The translations under genes and the position numbers were made by a program. From Mycoplasmopsis meleagridis (GTDB taxonomy: Bacteria > Bacillota_I > Bacilli_A > Mycoplasmatales > Metamycoplasmataceae), in contig NZ_LR215042.1 of assembly GCF_900660695.1 (NCBI RefSeq), forward strand, positions 580,174-644,173: a DNA stretch of 64,000 nt, in the 5' to 3' direction. Shown in pieces: positions 40,678 through 49,206 of this stretch. Below the pieces are notes generated by a model that saw only the letters and a list, made by a program, of their open reading frames with translations, was not told the DNA's origin and did not search any database. Position 1 is the first letter of the stretch, and each line of letters opens with the position of its first letter.

Positions 40678-41619
40678 CTAAAATAGAAAAATTAAGAAAC
40701 TAAAAAATAAGCAAAACATTAATCCATCAAAACGATCTAAAAAACCACCATGTCCTTTAAAAATTTTAGAATAATCTTTAACTCCATTTATTCTTTTAAT
40801 CAAGGAAAAAAATAAATCCCCTAAACAAACTATAAATGGTGAAAATAGAGCAAAAAGCGCTTGTAAGAAAATTGATAATCCTATATTATTGCTTGAAAAT
40901 AGTCCTAAACTAAAAGTTAATGAAAAACTAATTATTCATCCTCCGATAATTCCAAATAAAAATCCTTCTCAAGTTTTATTTGGAGAAATTATTTGTGCAA
41001 AAGGCTTTTTAAATCATTTTTTGCCAAAAAAATTGCCTCCTAAAAATCCCAAAATATCATAAGAGACTGTAATAAGAACTATTACGATTCAGTAAATGTA
41101 AGAATAATCTATTAAAAAATTGAAAATTTTAATCCCATTTGTTAAAACATAAATAGTTATAAACACATATAACATTCTGAGTAATGAATCTTCAATTTTT
41201 TGCCTTCTTGTTCTTAATTCAACTATAAAAAAGCAAATGGCAATAACTAAAATAATAATTACAGAAATATAATCTAAAGCAATTTGTTTAACATAATTTC
41301 CAATAAAAATACTTGTTTCTTTAAAATTAGAAACGAAATCTAAATTATCCAAATAAATAGTGCTTTGATTAAAGAAATGATAAGGAAAAAGAATACTTAA
41401 CATTGCAATTGAAGCAAATATTAGAGATAAATAAATTTTTAATCTCATTGCATTAAAAAATTCATAAACTAAAATGCCAGCAAAAATCATTAAAAAAATT
41501 AATGTTGTTAATCTCGCTTCAACTTGTTTATTACCAAATATTGACAAAGGAATTAAAATCGCTAATGCAATTATAGTTATAACTAATGCAGGAAAAATTC
41601 TTTCTTTTAATAACTTCAT
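40678..41619 (-). CDS. cdsA: Phosphatidate cytidylyltransferase
   Basis: A 313-residue polytopic enzyme (about eight membrane helices) making CDP-diacylglycerol from phosphatidate and CTP. The C-terminal third holds the family features: [31 protein letters not shown] and the signature [20 protein letters not shown] followed by FLDRFDGLM, with the two metal-binding Asp residues. Three or more Trp codons are TGA. The start is ATG 41619, seven bases after TATAAT (41627-41632) and without Shine-Dalgarno, so a leaderless mRNA is likely. Upstream non-ATG starts would only add a non-conserved leader. It diverges from pyrH. Confidence 0.95.
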
Positions 41620-41626
41620 AATTAGA

Positions 41627-41632
41627 ATTATA
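41627..41632 (-). promoter_or_regulatory. -10 box of cdsA, seven bases from the ATG
   Basis: A perfect TATAAT on the minus strand ends 7 bases before the cdsA ATG, and no ribosome-binding site intervenes. This geometry predicts transcription starting at the start codon. Confidence 0.5.
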
Positions 41633-41707
41633 ATTTTATTTTTCCAATTTTTAAACCTTTGCTGTGGGGATAAGAGGCATAATGAGGAGGTCAAATTTTA
41701 ATTTTTT

Positions 41708-41731
41708 TATATAATTTAAAAAAATTATATA
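41708..41731 (+). promoter_or_regulatory. Inverted repeat and -10 box in front of pyrH
   Basis: TATATAATTT-AAAA-AAATTATATA is a perfect 10-bp inverted repeat ending directly before the AGGGGAA ribosome-binding site of pyrH. Its left arm contains TATAAT (41710-41715), so it could be a promoter-overlapping operator. There is no T run after it, which argues against a terminator. Confidence 0.45.
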
Positions 41732-41741
41732 GGGGAATAAA

Positions 41742-42458
41742 GTGAAGTATAAAAGAATTTTAGTTAAACTTTCAGGCGAAGGGTTAGTTAATAAAGAAAA
41801 AAGCCTTGCAATCGACTATAACCTAGTGAATAATATTGCATTACAACTTAAAACTGTTGTAGATGAAGGCGTAGAAGTTGCTCTTGTTATAGGAGGTGGA
41901 AATTTTTGAAGAGGAGCAAGCGCTGAAAAAAATGGTATACCTAGAAATAGGGCAGACTATATAGGGATGTTAGCAACAATAATGAACGGTCTAGCTCTTA
42001 GAAGCGGTTTTGAAAATGTGGGAATTAGAACACGAGTTCAATCTTCAATTCCTATAGATCAAAAAGTCGCAGAAAACTATGTTAATGAAAAAACAATGAA
42101 ATATTTAAAAAATGGAGAAATCGTTATTTTTGTTGGAGGAACAGGCCGCCCATTTTTTACTACAGATACTGCTGCAACATTATACGCATCAGAAATACAA
42201 GCCCAAGTTATTCTAATGGGGAAAAATGGCGTTGATGGAATTTATGATAAAGATCCAAAAATATATCCTGATGCTATTCACTATAAAAAAGTTACATATG
42301 ACGAAATTCTTGACAAAAAATTACAAGTTATGGATTTAACTGCCACAAGTATGGCTAGAGATAATAATATTAGTCTAATAGTATTTAATATTCTTGAGAA
42401 AGATTCAATTATTAGGGCGCTTAAAGGCGAAATTGAATGTACGGAGGTAATCAAATAA
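41742..42458 (+). CDS. pyrH: UMP kinase
   Basis: A 238-residue bacterial-type UMP kinase of the amino-acid-kinase fold. KRILVKLSGEGL near residue 4 binds phosphate. VALVIGGGNFWRGAS follows near residue 50, then the MLATIMNGLAL helix, IVIFVGGTGRPFFTTDTAA (near 132), LMGKNGVDGIYDKDP and LTATSMARDNN. One Trp (GNFW) is TGA. The start is GTG with AGGGGAATAAA before it. Its stop overlaps the frr start (TAATG), and GGAGG lies in its last codons, a pyrH-frr arrangement found widely in bacteria. Confidence 0.96.
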
Positions 42459-43009
42459 TGGAATTAGAATTCTACTTATTAGAATTTGAAGAAGAATGTG
42501 AAAAAGCTCTTGATCATTATGTATTTGAATTATCTAAAATTTCTACTGGAAGAGCAAATCCTCAAATTATTAAAGGCATTAAAATAAATTATTATGAAAC
42601 ATTAACTCCTCTTGAAGAATTATCAAATATTAGCGTTCCAGAGCCACAACAACTTTTAATAAAACCTTATGATTCTTCTATAACCAAAGAAATTGTAAAA
42701 GCTATATTACTAGAAAATTTCAATCTTGCAGTTGCTGACGAAGGTAATCAAATTAGATTAACTTTCCCCGCATTAACAACTGACAAACGTAAGGAAATGG
42801 TTAAACATTTAAGTAAATATACTGAAAATGCAAAAATTGGCATAAGAAATGCAAGACATAACGTCAATAAAAGAATTAAAGCTGATGAACAATTATCAGA
42901 AGATTTAGAAAAAAGATATCTTGACGAAATTCAGAAAGTAACTGATAATAAAATTCTTCACATTGAAAAAATTACAAAAGAAAAAGAGAATGAGTTAATG
43001 AATGCTTAA
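42458..43009 (+). CDS. frr: Ribosome recycling factor
   Basis: A 183-residue two-domain protein that with EF-G splits post-termination ribosomes. The three-helix bundle carries LSKISTGRANPQIIKGIKINYY (near residues 22-43), VPEPQQLLIKPYD, IRLTFPALTTDKRKEMVK, and the third helix IGIRNARHNVNKRIKADEQLSED. The length is standard. The true start is ATG 42458 with GGAGGTAA upstream, not the in-frame ATG at 42437 inside pyrH. Only a weak hairpin (GAATG/TGTTC then a T run, about 42991-43022) marks the end. Confidence 0.96.
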   Translation: MELEFYLLEFEEECEKALDHYVFELSKISTGRANPQIIKGIKINYYETLTPLEELSNISVPEPQQLLIKPYDSSITKEIVKAILLENFNLAVADEGNQIRLTFPALTTDKRKEMVKHLSKYTENAKIGIRNARHNVNKRIKADEQLSEDLEKRYLDEIQKVTDNKILHIEKITKEKENELMNA

Positions 43010-43054
43010 AGTGTTCTTTTTTTATTAATTATTATATTATTTAAAAGAGGCAAT

Positions 43055-44038
43055 ATGTTAAACGGGTGAAGAGAAGGAAAGTTTTTTGGAAAATGAACTA
43101 TTAGAAAAATTAGTTTTGTCGGTATATTAATAGCTATTTCTGTAGTTTTTTTAATTATTTCTGTTAGTTTTGTTCCTTTTTTTTCTTATCCTTCATTCAA
43201 AATTAGTTTTGTTGGTTTACCAGTAAAAATAACTGGTTTTATTTTTGGCCCTATAATTGGAGGTTTAGTAGGCCTACTAAGCGATTTATTAAGTTTTTTA
43301 TTCCTCCCTACTAACTATAATCCCTTATATACTCTTGCAACTGCTTTAAACGGTGTAATTGCTGGTATTATTGGTTGATTATTCATGAAATTAATAACAT
43401 ATTATTTTGATGGTTCATATCGTGATACGGTATACGAAATGAAAATTATTAGTCTAAATAATAAACTAATGCAATTAAAGTTGAAAAATGAAGATGAAAA
43501 TAAAATTAATAAGCTAATTAATAAAATTATAAATTTAGGTGAAAAAAGAAAAAAAATAAGAATTGTTGGAAATAGAAATTCATTGTTAAATTTTAACGTT
43601 ACAATAGCAACTTTAATTTTAGTAGCGATAATTTTTTTAATTGTTTGACTAATTGCTACTAAGGTTAGTCAAAATGTTCTTGATAAAGGAATTGTAAGTA
43701 ATCGTTTTGCATTGATTATGTTAATGACCTTAGGTTTTGCAGCAATGATAATTTTTCTTTGAATCGCAAGATTTTACATGAAACCTAAACATTTATTAGT
43801 TATTGTTCCCATAGTAATTTTTTCTGCTTTTATTGAACTTATCAATGTTCCATTAATTTCTCTTGCAGACGCTTTGACAAATTCTAATAGCGGCGAAGGA
43901 TCAAAAGATATATTTATTTATATTTTTACTCATACATTATTATCTCCACTTAAAATTTGAGTAAATATGTTAGTAATTTTCTTTACTTACAACATCATTA
44001 ATCCGTTAATAAATAAAAATAATGAAATTTCTTATTAA
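43055..44038 (+). CDS. ECF transporter S component-like membrane protein
   Basis: A 327-residue membrane protein found only with TGA read as Trp. The N-terminal half resembles the S (substrate-binding) component of ECF vitamin transporters: a helix with FVGILIAISVVFLIISV, then PSFKISFVGLPVKITGFIFGPIIGGLVGLLSDLL-type sequence with G-x-x-x-G repeats, then NPLYTLATALNGVIAGIIG. A hydrophilic Lys/Glu/Asn-rich insertion of about 60 residues (about 115-175, coiled-coil-like) separates it from a second membrane half (about 185-320). The substrate is not evident; folate-type S components are common in mollicutes. AGAGG precedes the ATG, and a terminator follows. Confidence 0.75.
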
Positions 44039-44058
44039 GAAGCTCTAGCTTCTTTTTT
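44037..44058 (+). terminator. Terminator before cysS
   Basis: AAGAAGC-TCTA-GCTTCTT followed by TTTT, overlapping the last base of the ECF gene's stop codon. Confidence 0.85.
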
Positions 44059-44092
44059 ATAACCTAGTAAAAATAATAAAGAGGAGAAACAA

Positions 44093-45340
44093 ATGTCAAA
44101 AAAAATACAAAAAATTTACGTTTGTGGGCCAACTGTTTATAACCATATTCATATTGGTAATTTAAGACCTATTTTGACATTTGATCTTATTTTAAAGGGA
44201 TATAGAGAACAAAATATTCCTTTTAAATTTATTCATAATATAACAGATATTGATGACAAAATTATCAATAAAGCTATTGAAGAAAATAAAAGCGAAAAGG
44301 AAATTAGTGAGTTTTATACTGAAAAATATTTGAATCTTTTAAAAGATCTTAACATTGATACAATTACTCAAATTGAAAAAGTAACTGATAATATAAATTT
44401 CATTGAAAGCTACATAACTAAAATAATTAATGCAAATTCAGCATATAAAGATGAAAATAATAATGTATGATTTGACATTTCAAGAAATCAAAAAAACTAT
44501 GGTACTGTATCTAAGCAAAATATAGACAAAATGATTTTTGACGAATTATCATATGGAAAAAAATTTAAAGGCGATTTCGCACTTTGGAAAAATACTACTT
44601 TGGGTATTAAGTATAAAACTTCTTTAGGACTAGGTAGACCAGGTTGACACACCGAATGTTGTGCTTTAATTGATAAACATTTTGGTAAAAACGGTGTAAA
44701 TATTCATGGCGGAGGAATGGATTTAATTTTTCCTCATCATGAGAATGAAAATATTCAACACTTCTCCATATATAATAAAAATTTAGCCGATAAATGGTTA
44801 AGAACAGGACAAATTAATTTAGACGGAATAAAAATGTCAAAATCTTTAGGAAATATTATTTTGGCTAGTAGTTTTATCGAGAAATATGGAACAGAAATAA
44901 TAAAACTTATTATTTTAAATTCCAAAGTAACTGCGCCTATCAACATAACTAAAGAGCTAATAGAAAATATGCAAATTATTCAAGATAAATATAAAAAGTT
45001 TGTTTTCAAGTTTTATTCAAAAAAAATCAAATTTATAGAAATTAATACAAACAAAAATGAAAAATATTATAAGTTGGTTAATTCTCTTGTAAATTATGAA
45101 TTTTCTAACTTTAACTTTCTACTTAATGAATATTTAAAAATGTTTAATAAAAATAATGATGAAGAAATAGCAAACGTTATATTCAAAATTTTATCTGTTA
45201 TACACCCTAAAATAACATTAAAAAAAGAATATAAGTTCTTTCTAGATGTTTTTGACAAATGAAACTATTTAATAAGTAAAAAAGATTACTCTAAAGCCGA
45301 TAAATTGAGAGCAGTTTTAATTGAAAATAAATTAATTTAA
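44093..45340 (+). CDS. cysS: Cysteinyl-tRNA synthetase
   Basis: A 415-residue class I synthetase. [18 protein letters not shown] (near residue 10) supplies a zinc-ligand Cys and the HIGH motif as [17 protein letters not shown] (Trp by TGA) and [15 protein letters not shown] supply the other zinc ligands (Cys, His, Glu). [11 protein letters not shown] is the KMSKS loop near 246. The C-terminal anticodon-binding domain is shorter than in most bacteria (typically about 460 residues in total). GGAG precedes the ATG. It starts the cysS-rlmB-sigma-like run, which matches the order around Bacillus cysS. Confidence 0.96.
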
Positions 45341-45375
45341 CAGTGGAAAAAACAAGGAAATTTAAGGATTTTAAT

Positions 45376-46071
45376 ATGGAAAAATTATTATTGTGTGGAA
45401 GAAATAGTGTTTTTGATGCTCTTAAAAATAATTTTCCAATTGAAAAAATATTTATTGCGAAAGAAAGCAATAATCTTTCACTAAAAATAAAAAAATATAA
45501 TGTTGCTATTGAAATAGTTACAAAAAAAGATATAGAAAAAATTACTACCGAAAATCACCAAGGAATAATTGCTGTATTAAAAGATTTTCCTATTTATGAC
45601 TTAAATTATTTACTAAATGAAAAACCTAACAAAGTATTAATTCTTGATCATATTCAGGATCCTCATAATTTAGGGGCTATAATAAGAACTGCTAATGCTT
45701 TTGGAATAAAATTCATAATAATTTCAAAAGAAAGATCAGCCGATATTACTAACTCTGTTTTAAAAATATCTTCTGGAGGATTTATAGGAATAAAAATAGT
45801 TAAAGTAAATAGTATTTCAGCAACTATCCACAAATTAAATAAAAATGGTTACTGAATTTATGCTAGCGCTTTAGAAGAAAAATCAATCTCTCTTAATAAA
45901 ATAAAATTCAATTCTCCTTCAGCATTAATTGTTGGTAATGAAAATTATGGTGTTTCTAAATCAGCATTAAAAATGGCTGATCAAATTATACATATAGAAC
46001 AATTTGGTAGCGTTCAATCATTGAATGTTTCTGTAGCAACAGGAATACTTTTATATGAATTTGTTAAATAA
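45376..46071 (+). CDS. rlmB: 23S rRNA 2'-O-ribose methyltransferase of the RlmB/TrmH type
   Basis: A 231-residue SPOUT methyltransferase. The N-terminal substrate-binding domain starts LLLCGRNSVFDAL (the family's G-R-x-x-V-x-E-A/L). The knot domain holds VLILDHIQDPHNLGAIIRTANAFG (motif 1, with Asn and Arg catalytic residues), LKISSGGFIGIKI, ALIVGNENYGVSKSAL (motif 2) and IEQFGSVQSLNVSVATGILLYE (motif 3). ATG 45376 follows AAGGA; an in-frame GTG at 45343 would add an 11-residue non-conserved leader. It lies between cysS and the sigma-like gene as in Bacillus. Confidence 0.94.
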
Positions 46072-46072
46072 T

Positions 46073-46666
46073 ATGAATGCTTTAAATACTTGAAAATTTT
46101 TAGAAATAGAAAAATCAAAAAATAATGGGGAATTTATTGAATTCATAAATAAAATCAGTAATAACTCATTGATATACATAATAAATTCCATCTTTTGCAA
46201 AGATATAAAAAAATATATTAATTTTTCTCTTCTTAGATATAAAAGTTCAATTCTTGAAGTAGATGATATTTATAATTTATTTCTAAGTGATCTTCCTTAC
46301 TTTTTACGTAAATATTTACCCAATCTAAGAAAAACTAGTTTTAAAACATATCTAGAAAAAGTAGTTAATTTATATACTATAAATAAGATTAAATATTGAA
46401 ATGCAAAAAAACGTAATATTCAATTAGTAAATATGGAAATACAAGATTTTCATTTTCTTGAGGATAAAAATGCTCATAAATTAATGAATGAAATATTATC
46501 TGATAATGACTTAGAAAATTTTTATAATAGTCTAAATAAAAATGAAAAAAATTTCATTAAAGCAATCGAAACTAATGATAAAAAATTAAAATACATGACT
46601 ACACAAAAAATAAACTTTTATAAATGTTCATTTATTAAAAAAGTAAATAATTTTTTTAATTATTAA
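46073..46666 (+). CDS. Divergent sigma-70-like factor at the sigH position
   Basis: A 197-residue protein with weak but suggestive sigma-factor structure. Residues about 60-115 (ILEVDDIYNLFLSDL, then KTSFKTYLEKVVNLYTINKIKYWNAKKRN) have the layout of region 2: an acidic D-D-x-(Y/V) helix, an F-K-x-Y-L stretch and an (I)-D/N-x-(I/L) helix ending in a basic cluster. The C-terminal part (150-197, YNSLNKNEKNFIKAIE then a Lys-rich helix) could be a reduced region 4. The order cysS-rlmB-this gene-rpmG-secE-nusG matches the Bacillus neighbourhood of sigH. Its ATG overlaps the spacer right after rlmB. A terminator follows. Confidence 0.6.
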
Positions 46667-46677
46667 TTTATAATATG

Positions 46678-46701
46678 AAAAAGGCCTCTAGGTCTTTTTT
46701 T
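46678..46701 (+). terminator. Terminator after the sigma-like gene
   Basis: AAAAAGGCC-TCTA-GGTCTTTTT (one G-T pair) with a T run, 11 bases after the stop. It isolates cysS-rlmB-sigma from rpmG-secE-nusG. Confidence 0.8.
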
Positions 46702-46714
46702 GAAGCATTAAGGT

Positions 46715-46720
46715 TATAAT
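46715..46720 (+). promoter_or_regulatory. -10 box of rpmG, seven bases from the ATG
   Basis: A perfect TATAAT ends 7 bases before the rpmG ATG (spacer TTTTTAT). There is no ribosome-binding site, so rpmG probably starts as a leaderless message. Confidence 0.55.
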
Positions 46721-46727
46721 TTTTTAT

Positions 46728-46877
46728 ATGGAAAAAAGAAAAATCACACTTGGCTGTTCACTTTGTTATTCTCATAATTACACTACAAATAAGGGTAATA
46801 TCAATCAAGAAAGAATAATAATCAAAAAATTTTGCAAAAAATGCAAGATTCATACTATTCACAAAGAGGAAAAATAA
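46728..46877 (+). CDS. rpmG: 50S ribosomal protein L33
   Basis: A 49-residue L33 of the zinc-binding type. GCSLCYSHNY supplies the first Cys pair (CxxC, residues 9-12) and FCKKCKIHTIHKE the second (CxxC, about 36-39), followed by the basic, His-rich end typical of L33. ITLGCSLC matches the family's start (R-x-x-(I/V)-x-L-x-C). The stop overlaps secE (TAATG), giving the common rpmG-secE-nusG order. The upstream -10 is 7 bases from the ATG. Confidence 0.93.
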   Translation: MEKRKITLGCSLCYSHNYTTNKGNINQERIIIKKFCKKCKIHTIHKEEK

Positions 46878-47086
46878 TGAAAATTACGAAATTTAAAATC
46901 AAAAAAGAAAAAAAGTTTTATTTTCGTAAATTTATTAAAGAAATAAAACGTGTTAGATGGCCTTCGGGTAGAAAAAGTTGAGTGTCTTTTTTCCAAGTAA
47001 TAATATTTTCTGCTATTTTTGTTGCTATTGTTATCTTAATAGCTACATTATTCTCCCTTTTATGAGGAAAAACAGGTGTTAGTTAG
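46877..47086 (+). CDS. secE: Preprotein translocase subunit SecE
   Basis: A 69-residue single-span SecE that clamps SecY. An amphipathic basic helix (KKFYFRKFIKEIKRVRWPSG) contains the conserved (E/K)-x-x-(K/R)-V-x-W-P motif, followed by RKSWVSFFQVIIFSAIFVAIVILIA-type membrane helix (about 34-62) and a short tail. One Trp is TGG, others TGA. It starts within the rpmG stop and ends 7 bases before nusG, whose ribosome-binding site (AGGGGAA) overlaps its stop codon. Confidence 0.94.
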
Positions 47087-47093
47087 GGGAAAT

Positions 47094-47699
47094 ATGGAAG
47101 ATAAGAAATTTTCATGATATATGATAAGTACCGTCAGTGGTAAAGAAGATAAAGTCGTTGAATCATTAAAAAATAGAATTGTAAGTGAACAAGTTGAAGA
47201 TTGTTTTGACATGAACGCAACTGAAAATGGTCCTTTTAAAATTTTCAAAAAACCTACAATTTCTAAAACCGAACTTAAAAAGAGAGAAAATGGCGATCCA
47301 TATAAAGTTAAATATATAAATATATATAACGGATATATTTTTATACACATGGATATGACAGATAAAGCATGATTTGTTATACGTAATACTCAATATGTTA
47401 CGGGATTAATAGGATCTTCAGGAAAAGGAGCTAAACCTACTCCAATTTCAATTAAACAAATTAGAAAAAGTTTTGAAAAAGAAGATAAATACATGTATGA
47501 CTTCAAAATGGGAATATTTGAAGATGAATTTTTTGAAGGTGATATTGTCGAAATTTTAAGTGGACCTTTTAAAGGAGAAACTGGCAAAATCATTAACTTG
47601 AATAATCAAAAGAGAGAAGCTGAAGTAGAAATGGAATCAGTAGGAAGAAAAATTACAGTATTTTTCGAATTTAAACTTCTAAAAAATATAGATAAATAA
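47094..47699 (+). CDS. nusG: Transcription termination/antitermination factor NusG
   Basis: A 201-residue NusG. The N-terminal NGN domain begins SWYMISTVSGKEDKVVESLKN and includes GYIFIHMDMTDKAWFVIRNTQYVTGLIGS, which contacts the RNA-polymerase clamp; an extended loop (about 45-75) is Lys-rich. The C-terminal KOW domain (about 142-201) has FEDEFFEGDIVEILSGPFKGETG and the typical V-x-V-x-x-x-G-R-x-T ending. A TGA Trp begins the protein. Its last codons (GAT AAA TAA) form one arm of a perfect shared terminator with rpe. Confidence 0.95.
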
Positions 47700-47729
47700 A
47701 AATCAACCAAATGTTGATTTTTATTTATC
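47691..47729. terminator. Perfect 17-bp bidirectional terminator of nusG and rpe
   Basis: GATAAATAAAAATCAAC (47691-47707) pairs perfectly with 47713-47729, with loop CAAAT. The outer bases of each arm are the final codons GAT-AAA-TAA of both convergent genes. A and T tracts within the arms supply the T run in either direction. Confidence 0.92.
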
Positions 47730-48383
47730 TCCGTTCAAAATAGAATTAATTCTCTCTCTTGTTGGTTCTTTAATTAAGAAAGTTCCTGCAACACATGCAT
47801 CTGCTCCTGCTTTAAAACACGCAGGTCCAGTAATGTTATTTATTCCTCCATCGACTTGGATTAAATAGTTTAATTCTTTTTTCAATCTATATTCTTTAAG
47901 TTTTTTTATTTTATCTATAGAAGTTTCTATAAATTTTTGCCCTCCCGCACCTGGTTCAACAGACATAACTAATACTAATCTTAAATAGGGTAAATAATCA
48001 ATGATTTCATTTACTGAAGTTTTTGGTTTTATGGCCATTCCTAAATTCAAATTATGTTGATTTTTTATTAAAAAATTTAATATTTCTTCTTTATTTTTAA
48101 CAGCTTCATAATGGAAAGTTAAAATGTCACCCACTTCTTTGTAAAGTTCAATTATTTCAAATGGATCTTCAACCATTAGGTGAATATCTTTGAAATGTTT
48201 AGGAGCGTTATCATTAATATTTTTAATTTCATGAAACTCAATAGCTGTGTTAGATACAAAAACTCCATCCATCACATCATAATGTACTCATTTTATTCCT
48301 TCATTAAGTAGGTTAATAACCATATTCAATCTTTCTTCAACTGGAACATTTAAAATAGAAGGAGTAACATTTTTACTTTTCAT
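47721..48383 (-). CDS. rpe: Ribulose-phosphate 3-epimerase
   Basis: A 220-residue TIM-barrel enzyme interconverting ribulose 5-phosphate and xylulose 5-phosphate. It shows VTPSILNVPVEERL (catalytic region near residue 6), HYDVMDGVFVSN with a metal-ligand Asp (near 36), DIHLMVEDPFEI (His ligand near 68), VLVMSVEPGAGGQKFIE (family signature, near 138) and LIQVDGGINN (Asp ligand near 177). Two Trp by TGA. ATG 48383 lies 11 bases inside the end of rsgA. It is the last gene of gmk-PP2C-kinase-rsgA-rpe. Confidence 0.95.
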
Positions 48384-49206
48384 TTTTTGCCTCTTTTAAT
48401 AACTTTAAATAATTTAAATATCTTTTTTCTGGTATTTTTTTGCCTATATTAAGTTTAACATTGCAAAATTCTTCCGGTTCATTTTCATGTAAACATCATT
48501 TAAATTTACATAATTTACTTAATTCTCTAAAAATTTTAAAAGATTTAGATAATTCATTTTTATTCATTTGAATATCTAAAGAAGAAAATCCAGGAGTATC
48601 AATTAATGAGCCATTTTTAAAATCATAAATTTTTGTAATTCTTGTTGTATGCTTACCTCTATTAGCATTTTTTGAAATCTCTTTTGTTTCTAAATTCAAA
48701 TTTAGCAACTTATTAATTATTGTAGTTTTTCCTACCCCGCTTTGCCCCATAAAAGAACATGTATTATGATTGAATATTGGAGTAAATAATTCTACTAAAT
48801 CATCTTTTTTATAGTCTATTTGGTATATTTTATAATTCATTTCTTTATACATTTCTATTTCGTTAGATGATCCTAAATCATTCTTTGTTACCAAAATAAT
48901 AGGAACAATATTCTTGCTTTCTATCAATGCTAAATATTTATCAACTAAAAATGATTGAAAATCAGGGTTTTTAACTGACATAACTACAATAATATGATCA
49001 ATATTTGCTACTTTTGGTCTTATAAAATAATTTTTTCTTTCATAAATTTTTTTGATAAATCCATCTAAATCAAATTCTACATAATCACCAACTAATGGAT
49101 TTATATCGTTATATCTAAAACTTCCTTTAGCATTTAATTCATAAAATTTATTGTCGGCTTTAACATTAAACTTGCCAGCTATAATTGAATAAATTCTTCC
49201 TTTCAT
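48373..49206 (-). CDS. rsgA: Small-subunit assembly GTPase RsgA
   Basis: A 277-residue circularly permuted GTPase that helps mature the 30S subunit. An OB-fold domain (1-65, YELNAKGSFRYNDINPLVGDYVEF) is followed by the permuted G domain: G4 VTKNDLG (near 110), then G1 FMGQSGVGKTTIINKL (near 155), G2 RGKHTTRI and G3 IDTPGFSSLD. The C-terminal zinc domain has CKFKWCLHENEPEEFC (Cys-Cys-His-Cys). Its start overlaps the kinase gene stop (TAATG). In Firmicutes RsgA is a known substrate of the neighbouring PrkC-type kinase. Confidence 0.95.

Noticed and set aside
41640..41700. GC-richer patch before pyrH as an RNA gene or riboswitch
   Set aside because: The stretch with GTGGGGATAAG and GAGGAGG is short and forms no convincing stem set. 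It may be a remnant or leader, but nothing specific can be supported.
47060..47393. Leftward open frames opposite nusG
   Set aside because: They are shadows of nusG with no start signals, and the real gene has full domain structure.
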